Shown one piece after another: positions 33,592 through 46,490 of a stretch of DNA of 64,000 bases. The position numbers and the translations under genes are program-made. The notes beneath the pieces were generated by a model, which was not told the DNA's origin, searched no databases, and saw nothing but the letters and a program-made list of their open reading frames with translations. Within the stretch, counting starts at the first letter, position 1; each line of letters opens with the position of its first letter. This stretch comes from Dichotomocladium elegans (Eukaryota > Mucoromycota > Mucoromycetes > Mucorales > Lichtheimiaceae): contig JAIXMN010000009.1 in assembly GCA_025716815.1 (NCBI GenBank), forward strand, positions 1 through 64,000. The letters run 5' to 3'.

Positions 33592-36318
33592 ATGGACCAC
33601 AGAACGGGATATCACGATAACAATGATTTCGACGTGCACGCCCCGGCGTCGACCTATTATACGACCGGCATGAACGCAAGACAACGTACAAGAACATACA
33701 CAGTAAGATTCCGGACATTCAGACCTTCCCATTGCTTCCAGAAAAGTCATTTACTTGCTGCCATTGCAGAAAGGACGTCTACATCTTTCCCCTACAGGAC
33801 CTAGCTTGGCTCCGCACCGCCGCGCTTCTCACGGTATATATTCTATATGACGTCAAATGATTAAAGCGAATTTTGGAGCGGCGGGGGTTATGTAATTTTA
33901 TGACGCACTGACTATTTTCGCATGGCGGCTCCCCAAAAAAACCATAGACGACAAAAGCAAGGCACGCAAATTCCTCATTGATGTTGAAGAAACCCAGCGG
34001 CGGATTCTTGAGCAAGAAGATACCGATGGCGATTTCCAGATCACGATCAACGATATGGGCCCCAAAACACTTCAACTGGGCACAGCGGACTCTGGCGGAT
34101 ATCGAAAGATCGATATCCGTGGAACGTATATGCTTTCGAATCTGCTACAGGAGCTCGCATTGGCCAATGACTATGGACGAAAGCATATCGTACTAGACGA
34201 ATCCCGACTCAATGAGAATCCAGTCGACCGTCTGTCGCGTATGATTCGGTATGTAATCTGTATTTTGCACGCGTTTAAAAGTTGACATGAGAGGGAGACT
34301 AAATGCTTTTTTTTACATAGCCATCATTTTTGGGACGGTCTCACGCGAAAGATTGACTCGGATAGCATCGAGGTGATTTGCATGGACCCGAAGAACCGAA
34401 GCGCGAACCACAACCCCCGTATCTACGTTCCTTATGATGAGACTGAGATTTATGACTATTACAAATCCGTTGCCCAGAAGCGTTCCCATCTCAATCTTGA
34501 GGTTATCTACCTCCCCAAAGACATCACACCCGAATATGTAAAGAGTATCAATGATCGACCTGGCCTTTTGACGCTGGCTATGCGTAAGCACATTGACAGC
34601 AAGGGCGAGACCACGCTAGAGGGTATTCCGTTTGCTGTCCCTGGCGGCCGATTCAACGAGATGTACGGCTGGGATTCTTATTTTGTTGCGCTTGGACTTT
34701 TGGCGGATGAGCGTATTGAACTATCCCGAGGAATGGTCGAAAACTTTGCGTATGAGATTAAACACTATGGCAAGATCCTCAATGCGAACCGATCGTACTA
34801 TCTCACAAGGTCACAACCTCCATTTCTCACCGATATGGCTTTTCGAGTATACGAACGTCTGAACCCTGCGCAAGAAAAAGAGAATAAAGCCTGGTTGCGA
34901 GGAATCCTTAAATCTGCGATCAAAGAATACTTCACCGTGTGGATGGCCGAGCCTCGACTAGACAAAAAAACCATGCTCTCACGCTATCGGCCTGATGGCT
35001 CTGGTATTCCGCCAGAAACCGAGGCATCGCATTTTAATCATATCATTGCGCCTTACGCAGAGAAGCATGGCGTGACGATTGAAGAGTTTGATCAGCTGTA
35101 CAACGATGGCAAGATTATAGAACCGGAGCTTGACGATTACTTCCTACATGATCGTGCAGTGCGGGAATCTGGCCATGACACTACGTACCGCTTTGACAGA
35201 GTATGCGGTAATCTGGCCACTATCGATCTTAATACTCTCCTCTATAAATACGAGAAGGATTTTGCATACATGATTGATCATGTGCTTGATGGTGATCTCG
35301 AAGACTTCGACGGTGTCAAGCAAGAGTCGGCTGTGTGGGCCGAGCGTGCGAAGCAGCGACGGGAGCGCATTGATCGCTACTTATGGAACGAAGAAAAGAG
35401 TCTTTATTTCGACTACAACACGGTGACAGAGAAGCAAGAACACTACGAAACTGTCACGGCTTTTTGGGCCATGTGGGCAGGGTGTGCAAGCCCACATCAG
35501 GCAAATGCGATGGCGAAGAACTCGCTCTCCAAGTTTGAGGTCCTGGGTGGACTTGTTTCTGGTACAGAGCAGTCTAGAGGTGAGATCTCAATCGATCGCC
35601 CAAACCGACAATGGGACTTCCCCTTCGGTTGGGCGCCACACCAAATCATGGCGTGGGAGGGTTTTGATAAATATGGGATGAAGGATATTGCGCGGCGGCT
35701 TGCTTACCGGTGGTTGTTTACGTAAGTGGAAGCTGAGAATGAAGGTAACATGTCTTTATGCTCATCACAGTACGGCGCTCTCTATCGATTAGTATCACCA
35801 AGAGTTTTGTGGATTTCAACGGCGTTGTACCTGAGAAATTTGATGTTGTTGGTTTATCTCATAAGGTGGAAGTGGAGTACGGCAATGTGGGTGTCGACTT
35901 CAAGTTTGTCCCTCGCGAAGGATTCGGTTGGATGAACTCCTCGTACCAAATCGGCTTGACCTATCTCAATACACAGATGCGACGAGCCTTAGGAACATGC
36001 ACAGTGCCAGACTTGCTCTTTGAGAAAGCGTTGGCACGCGAACGCCAGGAAAGATCTCCTGAAGTGGAGGCCGAGTTGGAGCTTCGTCGTCGTTCATCTG
36101 TCATGACAGCGCTCAACCTTACACGAAATGGTAGCATCAATGCTGCTGTTACTCGCATCGGCCCATCTGGTGATGGTTCTAAAAGTCCTCACCGGTCTTC
36201 GCGGTCGCCGCTATCCATGCGCTCTCCAGAACTCACTCATTTTCGTTCCGCGGAGGAAACTTGGCTCGCACCGCCACCGTTATCCACCCATGATGAACAT
36301 CTTTCTCCCCCTATATAG
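33592..36318 (+). CDS. NTH1: Neutral trehalase (GH37)
   Basis: Five exons (33592-33702, 33770-33833, 33948-34248, 34321-35721, 35793-36318) encode 800 residues. Regulatory N-terminus: PKA site RRAS (Ser57) and the calcium-binding loop [16 protein letters not shown] (starting at 83). The catalytic domain has both trehalase signatures, [15 protein letters not shown] (about 266-280) and [10 protein letters not shown] (about 589). It hydrolyses cytosolic trehalose to glucose, usually after stress or at spore germination, under cAMP/PKA and 14-3-3 control in fungi. After the usual end ([15 protein letters not shown]) there is a roughly 100-residue Ser/Pro/Arg-rich tail with a second basophilic kinase motif (RRRSSVMT). 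Its stop is 516 nt from the convergent D-amino-acid oxidase stop. Confidence 0.95.
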
Positions 36319-36833
36319 GCTTTCACGGTCCCAAATCCTTATACTTGAATATAATGTTCATTTTGTTATTTTGAATAACCACAAGATTATGAACTCTTTT
36401 CAATTCGCCTGTCGCCGAAAATAAATGGATTCAATCGCGAGAACAAAGTTCAGCTTGTACGAGAAACAAGTTGAGAGGGCCGTTGCCTCTGTTCCGATTC
36501 TCAGCTGATCAATAATAGTACCATGACCACAAAAGGAAGATTCGAAGAACAATTATGGAACACACCACTTGCCCATGGAGGTCTACCAGGACTTGAAGTG
36601 GGAGATAAACGAACGCTGTATGACAACTGTAAAGCGTTCAACCGACCATTTGTGCCTGAAGTTAAGGTAACGGTGGAACTGCCCGAGCTGGTACTGAACC
36701 CTACGAAGACCCCTCAAATGTCATCGAACAAGCGCCATAAGAATAGATGGTTGGCAATCTATGGATATGCAATGGGCAAGAGAATTGATCACGGTCAATC
36801 CGGTAGGCGATTTATTGTGAATAGACATTCCGA
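36319..36833. other. Spacer between convergent genes
   Basis: About 515 nt between two stops. A 120-codon plus-strand frame (36523-36885) overlaps the end of the oxidase gene antisense. It resembles no family and is not called as a gene. Confidence 0.4.
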
Positions 36834-38346
36834 CTACAATTTAGCAAGCAGCTGTGCTTCCTGCACGAGCTTGACCGCACGCTGAGCTGATCCCCAGCTA
36901 GATTGATAACCTGGTGGTATCCATTTTTGAGTCCGATTTTTCCTTGTTCCCCAGAACACAGGCACTAGTTTACACTTACCATAGGAAGAGTGACCATAGT
37001 TATGAACGACAGTAAATCGTTTACCGGTGGCGGCATTCACTATGGATGCTACACATTGAATCTTCCTAGTACCCCATGTGCGTTGAGTTTTTTGTCTTAC
37101 CCCGCGTTTCCTTTTCCAGCCGGATGCCGCCTTTCCGAGCGGGTCGGAAACCGACATTGTGTGAGATGATCTTGAATGCCTTCACGCCCTTGTTGAAGGT
37201 CAATTCAGGGCACAGAGCATAGCAGCGCTCAAGAATTGACTCTGCAATAGCGGGATCAGGGTTGAGATCCTTGTTCACAGCGTCAAGGGTGCCGCCGCAG
37301 ATCACGCTGCCATCTCCACGTGGAATGATGTAGGTGAATGTATGGGCGCCTATATAGCCATGTTAAGCATAGGTACCCATCACGCGAGGAAGTTGTATAA
37401 AAGAACAGAAACACACGCACTATCACGATAATACTGGCGGCGGATATGGGGCGCATCTACCAAGACCGTCTGTCCTCGAAGCGTGTAGAGATTAGTGTCT
37501 CTGACGTCTATGAGCTTGGAAGCTCCGAAGCCGGTGCAATTGATCACAAGATCAGCATTTGGATAATTTTCCACGACTTGCTGGATACTGTCAACGCGAT
37601 TTTCCCGGAGAACACGGCCACCAAGTTCTGTGATCTGTCCAACCAGCCATTTCAAGTAAGCCGGAACACTCAATGTCCCTTAACCAGAGGGTTTTCAATT
37701 AGGAAATCGTCATTTGGCTGGGGAGGAGAGCATGCTTACAGGTATCGAAAGTGTATCCAGATTGGGCACCCTCAGGGAGCGCATGCTTCGGAATTTCAGC
37801 AAACTAATGAAGATAAGGTTAGCTTTGGTGACGGGTGTATAGAGAGATAAACCAAAATGGAAAGATTTACGTTGGGATAGAGTCTGCGGACCCATTGTTT
37901 ATCTTCTCCAGGGACATCCTCTTCATCGCAAATCTGGATCCCGGGACAATGGATCACACTTGACTCGGGAACATGGTCTGCAAGATGGCTAAACACCTTG
38001 TGAGACTCTGTATCAATGGCTATCGTGTGTACAATGTTTCCGTCAGGCATCTGTCATGGCATCATGTTTGTTCCTCTCCGAGAAATGAACTAACCAATCA
38101 ACCGTGTATCTTGGGACGAAGCAAAAGAGAGAATTGAAGCGCCAGCCCAGGGGGATGTGTACTCGACCGCAATATCGCCAGGGATATATTGACCAATGAC
38201 CGTGACATCTTTGTATCCAGCCTTCAGCAAACATACAGCAGTCGTCAAACCACTCACACCGGCACCTGAGCATGGGTGAATGAGATGAGTGATTAGCAAA
38301 AGCGTAGTGTTTCGCAATTACCGAGGACAACGATTGTGGGAGACAT
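36834..38346 (-). CDS. DAO1: D-amino-acid oxidase, peroxisomal
   Basis: Eight exons (38346-38322, 38265-38095, 38019-37871, 37803-37740, 37678-37421, 37349-37101, 37039-36980, 36910-36834) give 350 residues. The N-terminus is a Rossmann FAD motif rebuilt by splicing (IVVLGAGVSGLTTAVCLL). Other DAAO signatures are SPWAGASILSFAS, YTLRGQTVLVDAP, HTFTYIIPRGDGSVICGGT, HNVGFRPARKGG (substrate-binding Arg) and VVHNYGHSSYGYQSSWGSA. The enzyme oxidises D-amino acids to keto acids, ammonia and H2O2. It ends LLAKL: the last three residues AKL are a variant PTS1 peroxisome signal, consistent with H2O2 production in that organelle. All junctions are GT-AG. Confidence 0.93.
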
Positions 38347-39253
38347 GGGGTAAAATGAGCAAAAGCGGAGGAAGAGGAAGCCTGGAATTGATTAAGTTCT
38401 GTTATCTGCCCCTCTGTCTCTTTTTATTTTGGGCGCCTCTAGATTTTTTATTCAAAGATAGCCGTGCTAACCTTAAAGCTTATTATCTAAAAGTTTTAGA
38501 TTAGCGGAACACTAGCACCATATTGCCAATGTCATGCCATTATTTGACGTAACGGCTCCCCAAAAGATAAGATGTGGAGGCGAGACATTGGAAACAAAGA
38601 TCTTCCTAGTGAATGCCCCCACCTTATCAGAATAACTCTTTTGTTTATACGTTTTCGGCCCTTCCCCCGAATTTACCCTTTTTAGACATTCTAAGCCCAG
38701 ACGAATCGTAATGAGAGGGAAGTTTGTATGAAGCCGTTAGATCCAGGGCAGAATACCGCAAAACCAGAGAACACAGCGATGGCAGAAACACGCTTTCCTC
38801 ATCAGACGGACCAAAGAACCTGGCGCTGCTGATGGATAAATTCTACGATGGCAAGAAATGGATATCTAGCCCATACTGGAGGAAACTCTCCTGTTGTCAT
38901 CAACAGCCTCTACATGTCCGGGATGTCCCAATGGAGCGAAAGCTTCAACAAGAACATTTACCGTTTATGGAATGGGTTCAGCTCAATAAGTCCGATTGCT
39001 CGGGCATGAAGATATTCTCATCCAAGGGCTAAAGTAGAGACAAAAGACGTTTCGCTGCAGTGATGAGGCCGGAATGCCGGACAAAGCCTTTTGGAGTGGG
39101 TATAATTTTGAGCGTACAAAAGATTGTGGTTTTCCTTATTGAGCCAACTTCAGAAAAAAGGGAGTTGAAACCAAAAAGATTGTCCCTCTTTACTGGCTTT
39201 TTTTTTTAGCTTGAACCGATAAGCGAGCAACAGCAACCTAAGAAAAATCGGCC
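38347..39253. other. Spacer with short unassigned frames
   Basis: About 900 nt between divergent genes, so it holds both promoters. A frame at 38724-39032 and an overlapping one near 38850-39010 have no recognisable similarity. Confidence 0.4.
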
Positions 39254-42200
39254 ATGACGCGATATAGCATCATTGACGACAACGATCAACTGCCTTTACT
39301 CGAGCCAGGTCCAAAACCTCAGTCTCGCAAGAAACAGCCCCGCTGGACGATAGCCGCCGCAGCCACCCTCGTGGTCTTTGGTCTGACGAGCGTGTATCTG
39401 AGCCGCCATCTACCCGCTGCTGTCTCAATCAGCCAAGAGACATCTGCTCAAGGCCTGTGGCCCAAGACGCGTCCGGAGGTGATTGCACCTGGTATATCGT
39501 TGGCATCATTTGAGTACGGTCTCACGCAATGCGAACTTGCAAAAACACCGAAAGTGAACCCACCAAGCCCACGCACGTCCAATCCGCGCTCAGCCATGAC
39601 AAACAGCACACTGTTGATTAAGAACGGACACCTCTGGCTGGGCGATAAATATTTCGACGGCGATATCCTGGTGGAACAAGGCGTGATCCGCGAGATCCGA
39701 CGTGGTATCGTCGTTGACGAGGAATCAAGAGTGATAGACGCCGGCGGCCGCGTAGTCACTCCCGGAATTGTTGATATGCACTCGCACATGTCAGTCGATA
39801 GCTTTCCAGGACTCTGGGCACTGACAGATGAGAATGAAATGACACACCCAACCACACCTTATGTGAGGGACAGCGGCAGATAGGAATCGTGGAAAACATA
39901 ATTAACGACGTAGTGGAATTGGGCGGGGGTTCTTACTGCATAGGTTCGAGTGATAGATGCAATCAACCCGGGTGACCCAGCTCTTAAAGTCGTAGCTAGC
40001 GGCGGTATCACCACTTCCTTAATCCTGCCGGGATCAGGCAATCTGATGGGCGGTGAGGCCGCTGTGATCAAGCTTCGGCCTGTTCCTACTCTATCTGGGC
40101 AGGATATGCTTATCACAGCCGGTGTGAAAGATGAAGAGAGAATCTGGCGGTACATGAAGATGGCCTGTGGCGAAAACCCCAAAGCAGTCTACGGCCAAGA
40201 ACAGAATAAAATGCCCATGACACGCATGGGCGAGAACTATCTCTTCCGCCAGCGATTCCAGGAGGCCCAGTCGTTGCTGCGCGCACAGGACGATTGGTGT
40301 GATGCCGCTTATCGTATTAACAAGACCCTCCCGACGCACAAACCTATAGATGAAGATAAACTAACCCGTTTATCTGAGCGGTTCCCGGAGAACTTGAAGT
40401 TGGAGAGCCTTGTTGCTCTGTTACGACATAAAACTAAGCTAAATATTCATTGTTACCTTCCACAAGACCTGGAAGCAATGGTCCAGCATTCTCTCGAGTT
40501 TGATTTTGAGATCGCCGCGTTTCACCACGCTCTCAGTGCATGGCAGGTGCCTGAGGTCATCAAGCGCGCAAAGACAAATATTACCGTCGCAACGTTTGCT
40601 GGTAGGTTCTTAATATGATGTAACCTTTGTTCTATTCTAATTAAATTCTCCCTGCCACTGTCAATTTATTTAAGATATGTGGGGTTATAAGGTAAATAAT
40701 TCCGCATTGTAGGAGCAAATCTGCTGAGAAACGCCCCTAATGGACTCGGCTAGCACGAAGCATGGGAGCAAAACGTTCATGCTCCTAATATATTGAACAA
40801 AGCAGGGATTCCTGTCGCATTTAAGAGCGATCATCCTGTGATGAATGCAGTAAGAAGCCTCCCTGGTATATCTACAGCAACTACTCACCGCGTTTATAGC
40901 GTGACCTAGTTCATGAAGCACAAAAGGCGTACCACTACGGTTTTGACGAACATCTCGCACTCCAAGCTCTAACAAGTGTACCTGCTGCGGCACTTGCTCT
41001 TAGTCATCGTATTGGGAGGTACCCTTTTATATGAGCAGGCAGGCTAAAAGACACATTCATTTACCGATAAGTCTTCAGTCTCGAACCTGGCAAGGATGCG
41101 GATATTGTCATTTGGAATCGCCATCCACTTCGCCTTGGCGCTCGTCCGAAACATGTGATCATCGATGGTGCCGAGATGGACTTCCAGGCATCGTGGACAA
41201 AGAGTGTAGAAGAAGAGGAGAGCCGCCTCGAGAAACCAAATATGGATGTAACTACACCTGAGAACAATATCGAAAAAGATACGCCAAGCTGGCTACCTCC
41301 TCGACCTACCACAACCATGCGTCTTGAAGACCATGGTTTGAACAATCCTGTCGTTTTGAGCGAGGCATGCACCCCCGAGACAGATTCATTTGTTCTCCGA
41401 AATATCAGTCGCCTCTACATGGGTCCCGGTCAGACACTGACAGGGTTCCTGAGCATAGTCATTGAAAATGGTACAATTTTATGCGCGGGTGATAAGTGCG
41501 ATCGTGATCACGTCAATTGGCCTGTAGGCAGTCCCGTGTTTGAAATGGGAGGTAGTACAGTAATTCCAGTAAGTCACATACAACATACATTGAAGTAAAT
41601 GGGATCAAAATGACCGCTCCCTACTCTCGAAAGGGCATTGTTTCGAGTGGTGCACCAATCGGTCTGGCAGAGATCATGTCTGAGGATTCCACGATGGACG
41701 GATATGCAAAGAATGACATCGCAGACCCAGATTTGGCGAAAAAAGTTGTCCGCGCTGTCGATGGTCTAAAATTAAACGGCCTCCGCCTTCAGAAAGCATA
41801 CAGAGCAGGTGAGTGGGTGATCAAATACAATGTTAAGCAGTTGTACTGACTTGACGAAAAGGTGTAACAACTGCCATCTCGCAACCCATGTCATACAACG
41901 AACTACTTGCTGGCGTTTCCGTGGCATTTCGTACCGGCGTTGAAGCGACATGTACGTCGAACCAGCCGGGGAAATACGCTAGTCTAACCCTTCTCTTCGT
42001 AGTACTGGACTCGAATGATACGATCATCGAGCAGGAGGCTGCACTTCATTTTTCAATCAACCATGGAGCCTCAACTACAGTGTCGCAACAAATTGCTGGT
42101 ATTCGAGAACTCCTACTGGCTCATAAGAGCAAGAATGACAATTCGGATGTGTTTGCACGCGCTGCACAGGGCCAAATTCCCGTAGTAGTTGAAACAAACG

Positions 42201-42730
42201 GGAAGGATGAAATCGCGTCGATTGTCCATATGAAGCGATCAGTGCTGCAAGACGTTAAATTTGTCATTTTAGGGGGTGCGGAAGCGTATGTCGTGGCCAA
42301 GCATCTCGCGCAGGCGGAGATCGCAGTTGTGCTCATGCCTGCACGGTGTTATGCTGCTACATGGCAACAACGTCTGTGCTTGTATGGCCCTCCTATCACC
42401 CTGGATACGGCCCTTGATATTCTCATCCGGCACGGAGTCAAGGTCGCATTGGCGAGCACGGATTCTGAAAATGGAGATGCACGCAATTTGATTTGGGAAG
42501 CTGGCTGGAATCTCGCCCACAACAATGCCCTGACTGAGGAGGATGCTGTGGGTCTCGTCACGTGGAACTTGGCCAGCATGTTTGGGCTGAGCGAGAAGGG
42601 CTCATTTGAGACGGGAGCCAAGGCCGATTTTGTGGCCTACAATAGCAACCCATTTGAATTTGGCACCGAAGTTCTGATGGTTTATGGTGGAGCACATCGT
42701 GGCCCCTTATGTTTTCCGAAGCAAGTCTAG
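39254..42730 (+). CDS. Membrane-anchored amidohydrolase with two amidohydrolase-like halves
   Basis: Nine exons (39254-39862, 39944-40601, 40675-40691, 40754-40849, 40900-41018, 41079-41568, 41634-41808, 41862-41951, 42003-42730) give 993 residues. A basic cytosolic tail and one membrane span (about residues 32-50) make it type II. Half 1 has the metal-dependent hydrolase set: DMHSHM (His176, His178), NIHCYLPQD, FHHALSAW and FKSDHPVMNA. It then carries LEPGKDADIVIWNRHP, which re-forms the composite beta-sandwich. Half 2 (from about residue 520) repeats the fold, ending TGAKADFVAYNSNPFEF, but has GIVSSGAPIGL where HxH would be and no His/Asp ligands were found. The second half is thus probably structural. 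Exon 3 is 17 nt and encodes MWGYK. Substrate unknown; imidazolonepropionase-like and dipeptidase-like roles are both possible. Confidence 0.85.
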
Positions 42731-43169
42731 CAAAATAAAACATTGGCAGCTAATATAGTATCATTGAGATGATTTTGCCAGCGAAAAGGTCCATGGAAAA
42801 CAGTAAATGAATGTTAAATGCATAGCGACTAATATTCACCATGCCCGCATGATTGGGACAAATGAGAGGTATTCATAAATCACGACGAAGAAAAGCCGAC
42901 AATTAGCTTTATAAGTATATAATTATAGGATGCTCTACGGGAACCCCTTTAGGTTTGATTAATTTTTGTGCGCAAAAGCAGTGATGATATTTTCGAAACA
43001 TCCCAGGCTGCCTTCTCCTTGAAATGACCCTTTGTACTCCTCTCCAACAGGATTTTAGATGCAAATTATTAGGACAGCAATATAGATGTTAATCGGCAAG
43101 CCTCGTCTCATTTATTTTGGTAGAGAAGTGCTTATTTCTTCTCTTCTTTTTCTTGTTACAGCTTCAAAA
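42731..43169. other. Spacer before the MIT-domain gene
   Basis: About 440 nt with no recognised gene. Presumed terminator of the amidohydrolase gene and promoter of the next. Confidence 0.4.
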
Positions 43170-44510
43170 ATGTTGCTCTCTCTGCCATCCTCAATTCCTT
43201 CATCCACAGAAATGCTCCCAGGTATCGCCAAGAAACGCAGCAGTAATTTCGTTTTACGCACATCCTGTCGACTCTTCTTACGTCCTCAGCAGGATCAGGA
43301 TCAGGATCTGATTGAAGCTGCCCTTTTACGGGCCAAAACTGCAGTCCAGTATGATGCGGATGGCCAGGTTCAATTGGCCATAGAAGCATACGCCGAGACC
43401 ATTGGCCTCTTGTGTCAAGTTCAGCAAGGACCTACACCGCCCGTTCAACGCATTGTACGTTTTCCACAAGTTGCTATCTCTTTTTAAGTCTCTTTTTCTC
43501 CATATCTCTGTCTCTGTCCTCGTCTCTCGATATCCGCGGCTCATTCTTTTTTTTTTTTTCGTCAAAAAAAATCTTTAAAATTCATCTGCCCGCCTATCCT
43601 ATCTACTTAACCCACCTCTTTGTCTTCACCCATCCGCTCGAACATGCCTTTGTGCGTACATTCATACATGCATACGCACAAATATGCATACATATGCGCT
43701 CGCATGTGTAGCACAATGCTTATGCGGACCGGATTGTCGCCCTGTCAACACGTGAGAGCACCGAGATACAGGAAAGCCTGGAAACCTACAGTGAGGGCAG
43801 CGAGACGACGGACTATTATCACATGCATCACTGGAGTCTTCTGAAGAAGCTGAAGCAGAGCATGATCTTTGGTGGACCTATCGCTGGCCGCCTCCATGTC
43901 CCCAAGGAGCTTTGGCACAAGCCACTTGTAAATCTTCCCGATCTAGAAAAGAAGCTCGCGCTCGCAGAATATCTTCTTGGCTGCCTCAAGGCGACCCGCC
44001 ATCACCCCGTGTCGGACCCAGGTCTTGTCATGCAGGAGCTCAGCCGCCTTTATCAAGCCCTTTTACTCAATGTCCAGCAGGATCTTGACTTTAAACTGAT
44101 CCAGCGGCGCAAAAAGGCGGCACGATGGCTGAGCTGGTCGAAGAAACCAGTTATTGTCGTGGATTGGATACGGCACAAGTCGGGATCGAACATGTGAGGA
44201 TCGGCTCTATACCAAAGATTCTTTTGAGCTTAACAAGTACATTTACACTAGCGATGACAGGTATCCCATGTACATCCGAACGCTCATCAAGGTTTTTACA
44301 GCTGCTCAATTTCTGGATACTTGGTATCACGAGTATTCTGATCTCGTTCCGTCCACACCCTCGTCAAATGCCGCGCGAGAGCAGATTCTCCACAAAATAA
44401 GCGCATGTGCTGAAACCCTGGGTCGCATTGTATCCGCCACCGTCATGCCGGATTTCCATCTGCTTTGGGACGCTTGGGTTGCCGAGGGTAACAATTATTG
44501 GATGGATTAA
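43170..44510 (+). CDS. MIT-domain protein
   Basis: Three exons (43170-43454, 43712-44193, 44261-44510) give 338 residues. Residues about 45-130 form an MIT three-helix bundle (LIEAALLRAKTAVQYDADGQ, VQLAIEAYAETIGLL, then HNAYADRIVAL across the splice), the module that binds ESCRT-III tails. The rest is helical and unassigned (KELWHKPLVNLPDLEKKLAL, VQQDLDFKLIQRRKKAARWL, FTAAQFLDTWYHEYSDL) and contains no AAA ATPase, so it is not Vps4 or spastin. A role in endosomal sorting or autophagy adaptor function is inferred from the MIT domain. The last intron has a strong GTGAGG donor and restores the frame cleanly. Confidence 0.7.
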
Positions 44511-45954
44511 GGGCCAGCCAATTACAATAGATCAAGTCTGCTACGTACTTTACTTTCAAAGAAATAGAAACAATTTATAAAACGTCGTTCGTAATTCTGC
44601 CTTGTGGGTACCATACAATAACTACAGGACTCTTTCCTATACCAACCAGATCCTATGCATTTTCCCATAATCCTATCAAGGAACATCCGCGGTCCTCTGC
44701 AAAACCCCATGTTTGTCCCCATCCGCTGACCAGCACTAACGACACTCAGACTGCCTCTTTCCAGCCGCTCCTTCAAGTGCCCCGACCCCCATGTCATAAA
44801 AAAGGGTCGACTTTAAATGAGTCAAATGAGCGGACAGCTTGTTTTTTTTTTCACAACGCTCAAAGTAGGTTGATCACAGCACTCGTTCTTTTGTTTTAAC
44901 ATACGGATGCTCATCTCCCAGCTCAGAGCAAGGGATCTCTTCTTAGACAGTATACTGAACATTGTCTGGTGTACCTGATTCAAAATACTCACAATCAGCA
45001 GCAACAACTCTACACCATATGCAAAGGATTGCTTCTTGGATATTGGGTTGGGGCATTGATCGCGCCATATGAAGTTTGCTAATTTCAGAGAGATCTGTCT
45101 TGATATATTGTTCTAATCCATGGGGGCAGGTCGGATTGACCCCGTGTTTGGATTTTGAGGAAGATGCCTGCGGTAGAGTTTGTCTTTCAGATGCTGTGAA
45201 AGAGTGTAACAGAGGAAGCCCTCAAGTATCTTCGTGCATCTTTTACATTATGTATGAGAAGGAGGTATGGGAGGTTCCCCCCCCCCAAAAGCTTTTACGT
45301 ATTTTCCTTTACATACAGTAGCGAAAAATCGCTGATGATGGCTTTGCGATGCAGGCGCGCCCATTGTCCTTCACCCATGATGCTAGCCTACCGCTGCAAT
45401 ATTACGGATATCCGGACCCATCCTTAAGATGAAAACAACAGAATTCATCTTTAATGAGCGCTGAAGTAAGTACACCAGAACCCTTGGCCATCGACAAAGA
45501 TTGGAGTTCATGGACGTACAAAGGAGTTAGCTTGAAGATATGACAGCCCTTTTGATCGACTGGCATCTTATGGAAGAAGCTGTTTCCTGTAAGTCATAAT
45601 TTTATATATGTATATGTATTCCAGAAAGTGTTAATAAATCACCCACACCCGGTTCTTCCTGATCTATTATACTTTCCTAAAACTCTTCTATTGGACGAGT
45701 CTCTTCTTGCTCATGGACAGTCGTATGGAGTCCACGCACAGACCAACGTCCGTGTCAATTTGGCAAATTGTGGTACCTGCGGATGAGATCACTTGAAATT
45801 CGTGCAATGGTCGACATTGTCACTCGTGAAGCCTGCAATGATCTGTCTGCTGTGCCATTGCCAACCCCTCCAGGTGGCCGAATACTCTGAAGTGTAGGAT
45901 GCGGGCTAGAGGTGGAAAGGACTGGCATTAAAAAATCAGGTCACCTGAATTTCA
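44511..45954. other. Gene-poor region
   Basis: About 1.4 kb of short non-homologous frames, including a C-run at 45278-45285. Nothing was recognised before the dispersed repeat. Confidence 0.4.
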
Positions 45955-46490
45955 TCATCGGGGAAAAGAACCGCGTATTATGTGGAGATACACCCCGCAG
46001 TGGTCCGTGTGTGTGGGGTGGGGAAGGGGGGTAAATTCTACCACAACTCCCCCTTTGAAAAAAGGGGGTATAAATAGGGGCCTTTCCCCAACTCTTCGTC
46101 TCTCTTTATCCTTCGGGCCCGTTTGGGTACGTTCTCTCCCGCCGAGAGTCCCCTTCCCCACCCCTCTCTCTACCCCCCCTCCCCTCCCCTATCTCCCTCT
46201 CGGCCTTTCCCATCGTACCTTGATGAGTCTGGAGGATCTCTCCGAGGACGCACGATTGGCGCCGGTCATGCAGAGGAGAGGGGACACACAGCAGCCGGCC
46301 TTCACGTGGCTATCCCTGTTACGGGGCTCTCTTTTAAGGACCTCAACCGACGGGCTGCTCAGTTAATGAAAATGAAAACCTCCCCCAAAATATTTAAACG
46401 AAAACAAAAAAAAAGTAAACGAAATCTTTTTTAATTTAAAAATGAAAACGAAAAATACTTGGGTGTGCGTATGTGAGCGTTGCGATGGGT
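45955..46490 (+). repeat. Dispersed repeat, copy 2 (plus orientation)
   Basis: Carries a TATA-like box (GGTATAAATAGGGG at about 46067), the CTTTATCCTT and GGGTACG motifs, a C/T-rich block, and the conserved core from GGATCTCTCCGAGGACGCAC (46231) through TTAATGAAAATG. It matches copy 1 at 11561-12420 in opposite orientation. It lacks the strong hairpin of copy 1, and its tail ends at GTGTGCGTATGTGAGCG (46464-46480). No coding capacity. Confidence 0.6.

Noticed and set aside
36523..36885. 120-codon frame downstream of trehalase
   Set aside because: It runs antisense into the last oxidase exon and shows no recognisable motif.
33592..38346. Metabolic gene cluster of trehalase, D-amino-acid oxidase and amidohydrolase
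   Set aside because: Orientations differ, no shared pathway links them and spacing is ordinary, so adjacency is probably chance.
46219..46260. Hammerhead-ribozyme-like string (TTGATGAGTC ... GGACG) in repeat copy 2
   Set aside because: The conserved GAAA after stem II is absent (GCAC instead) and copy 1 lacks the GATGAGTC box.
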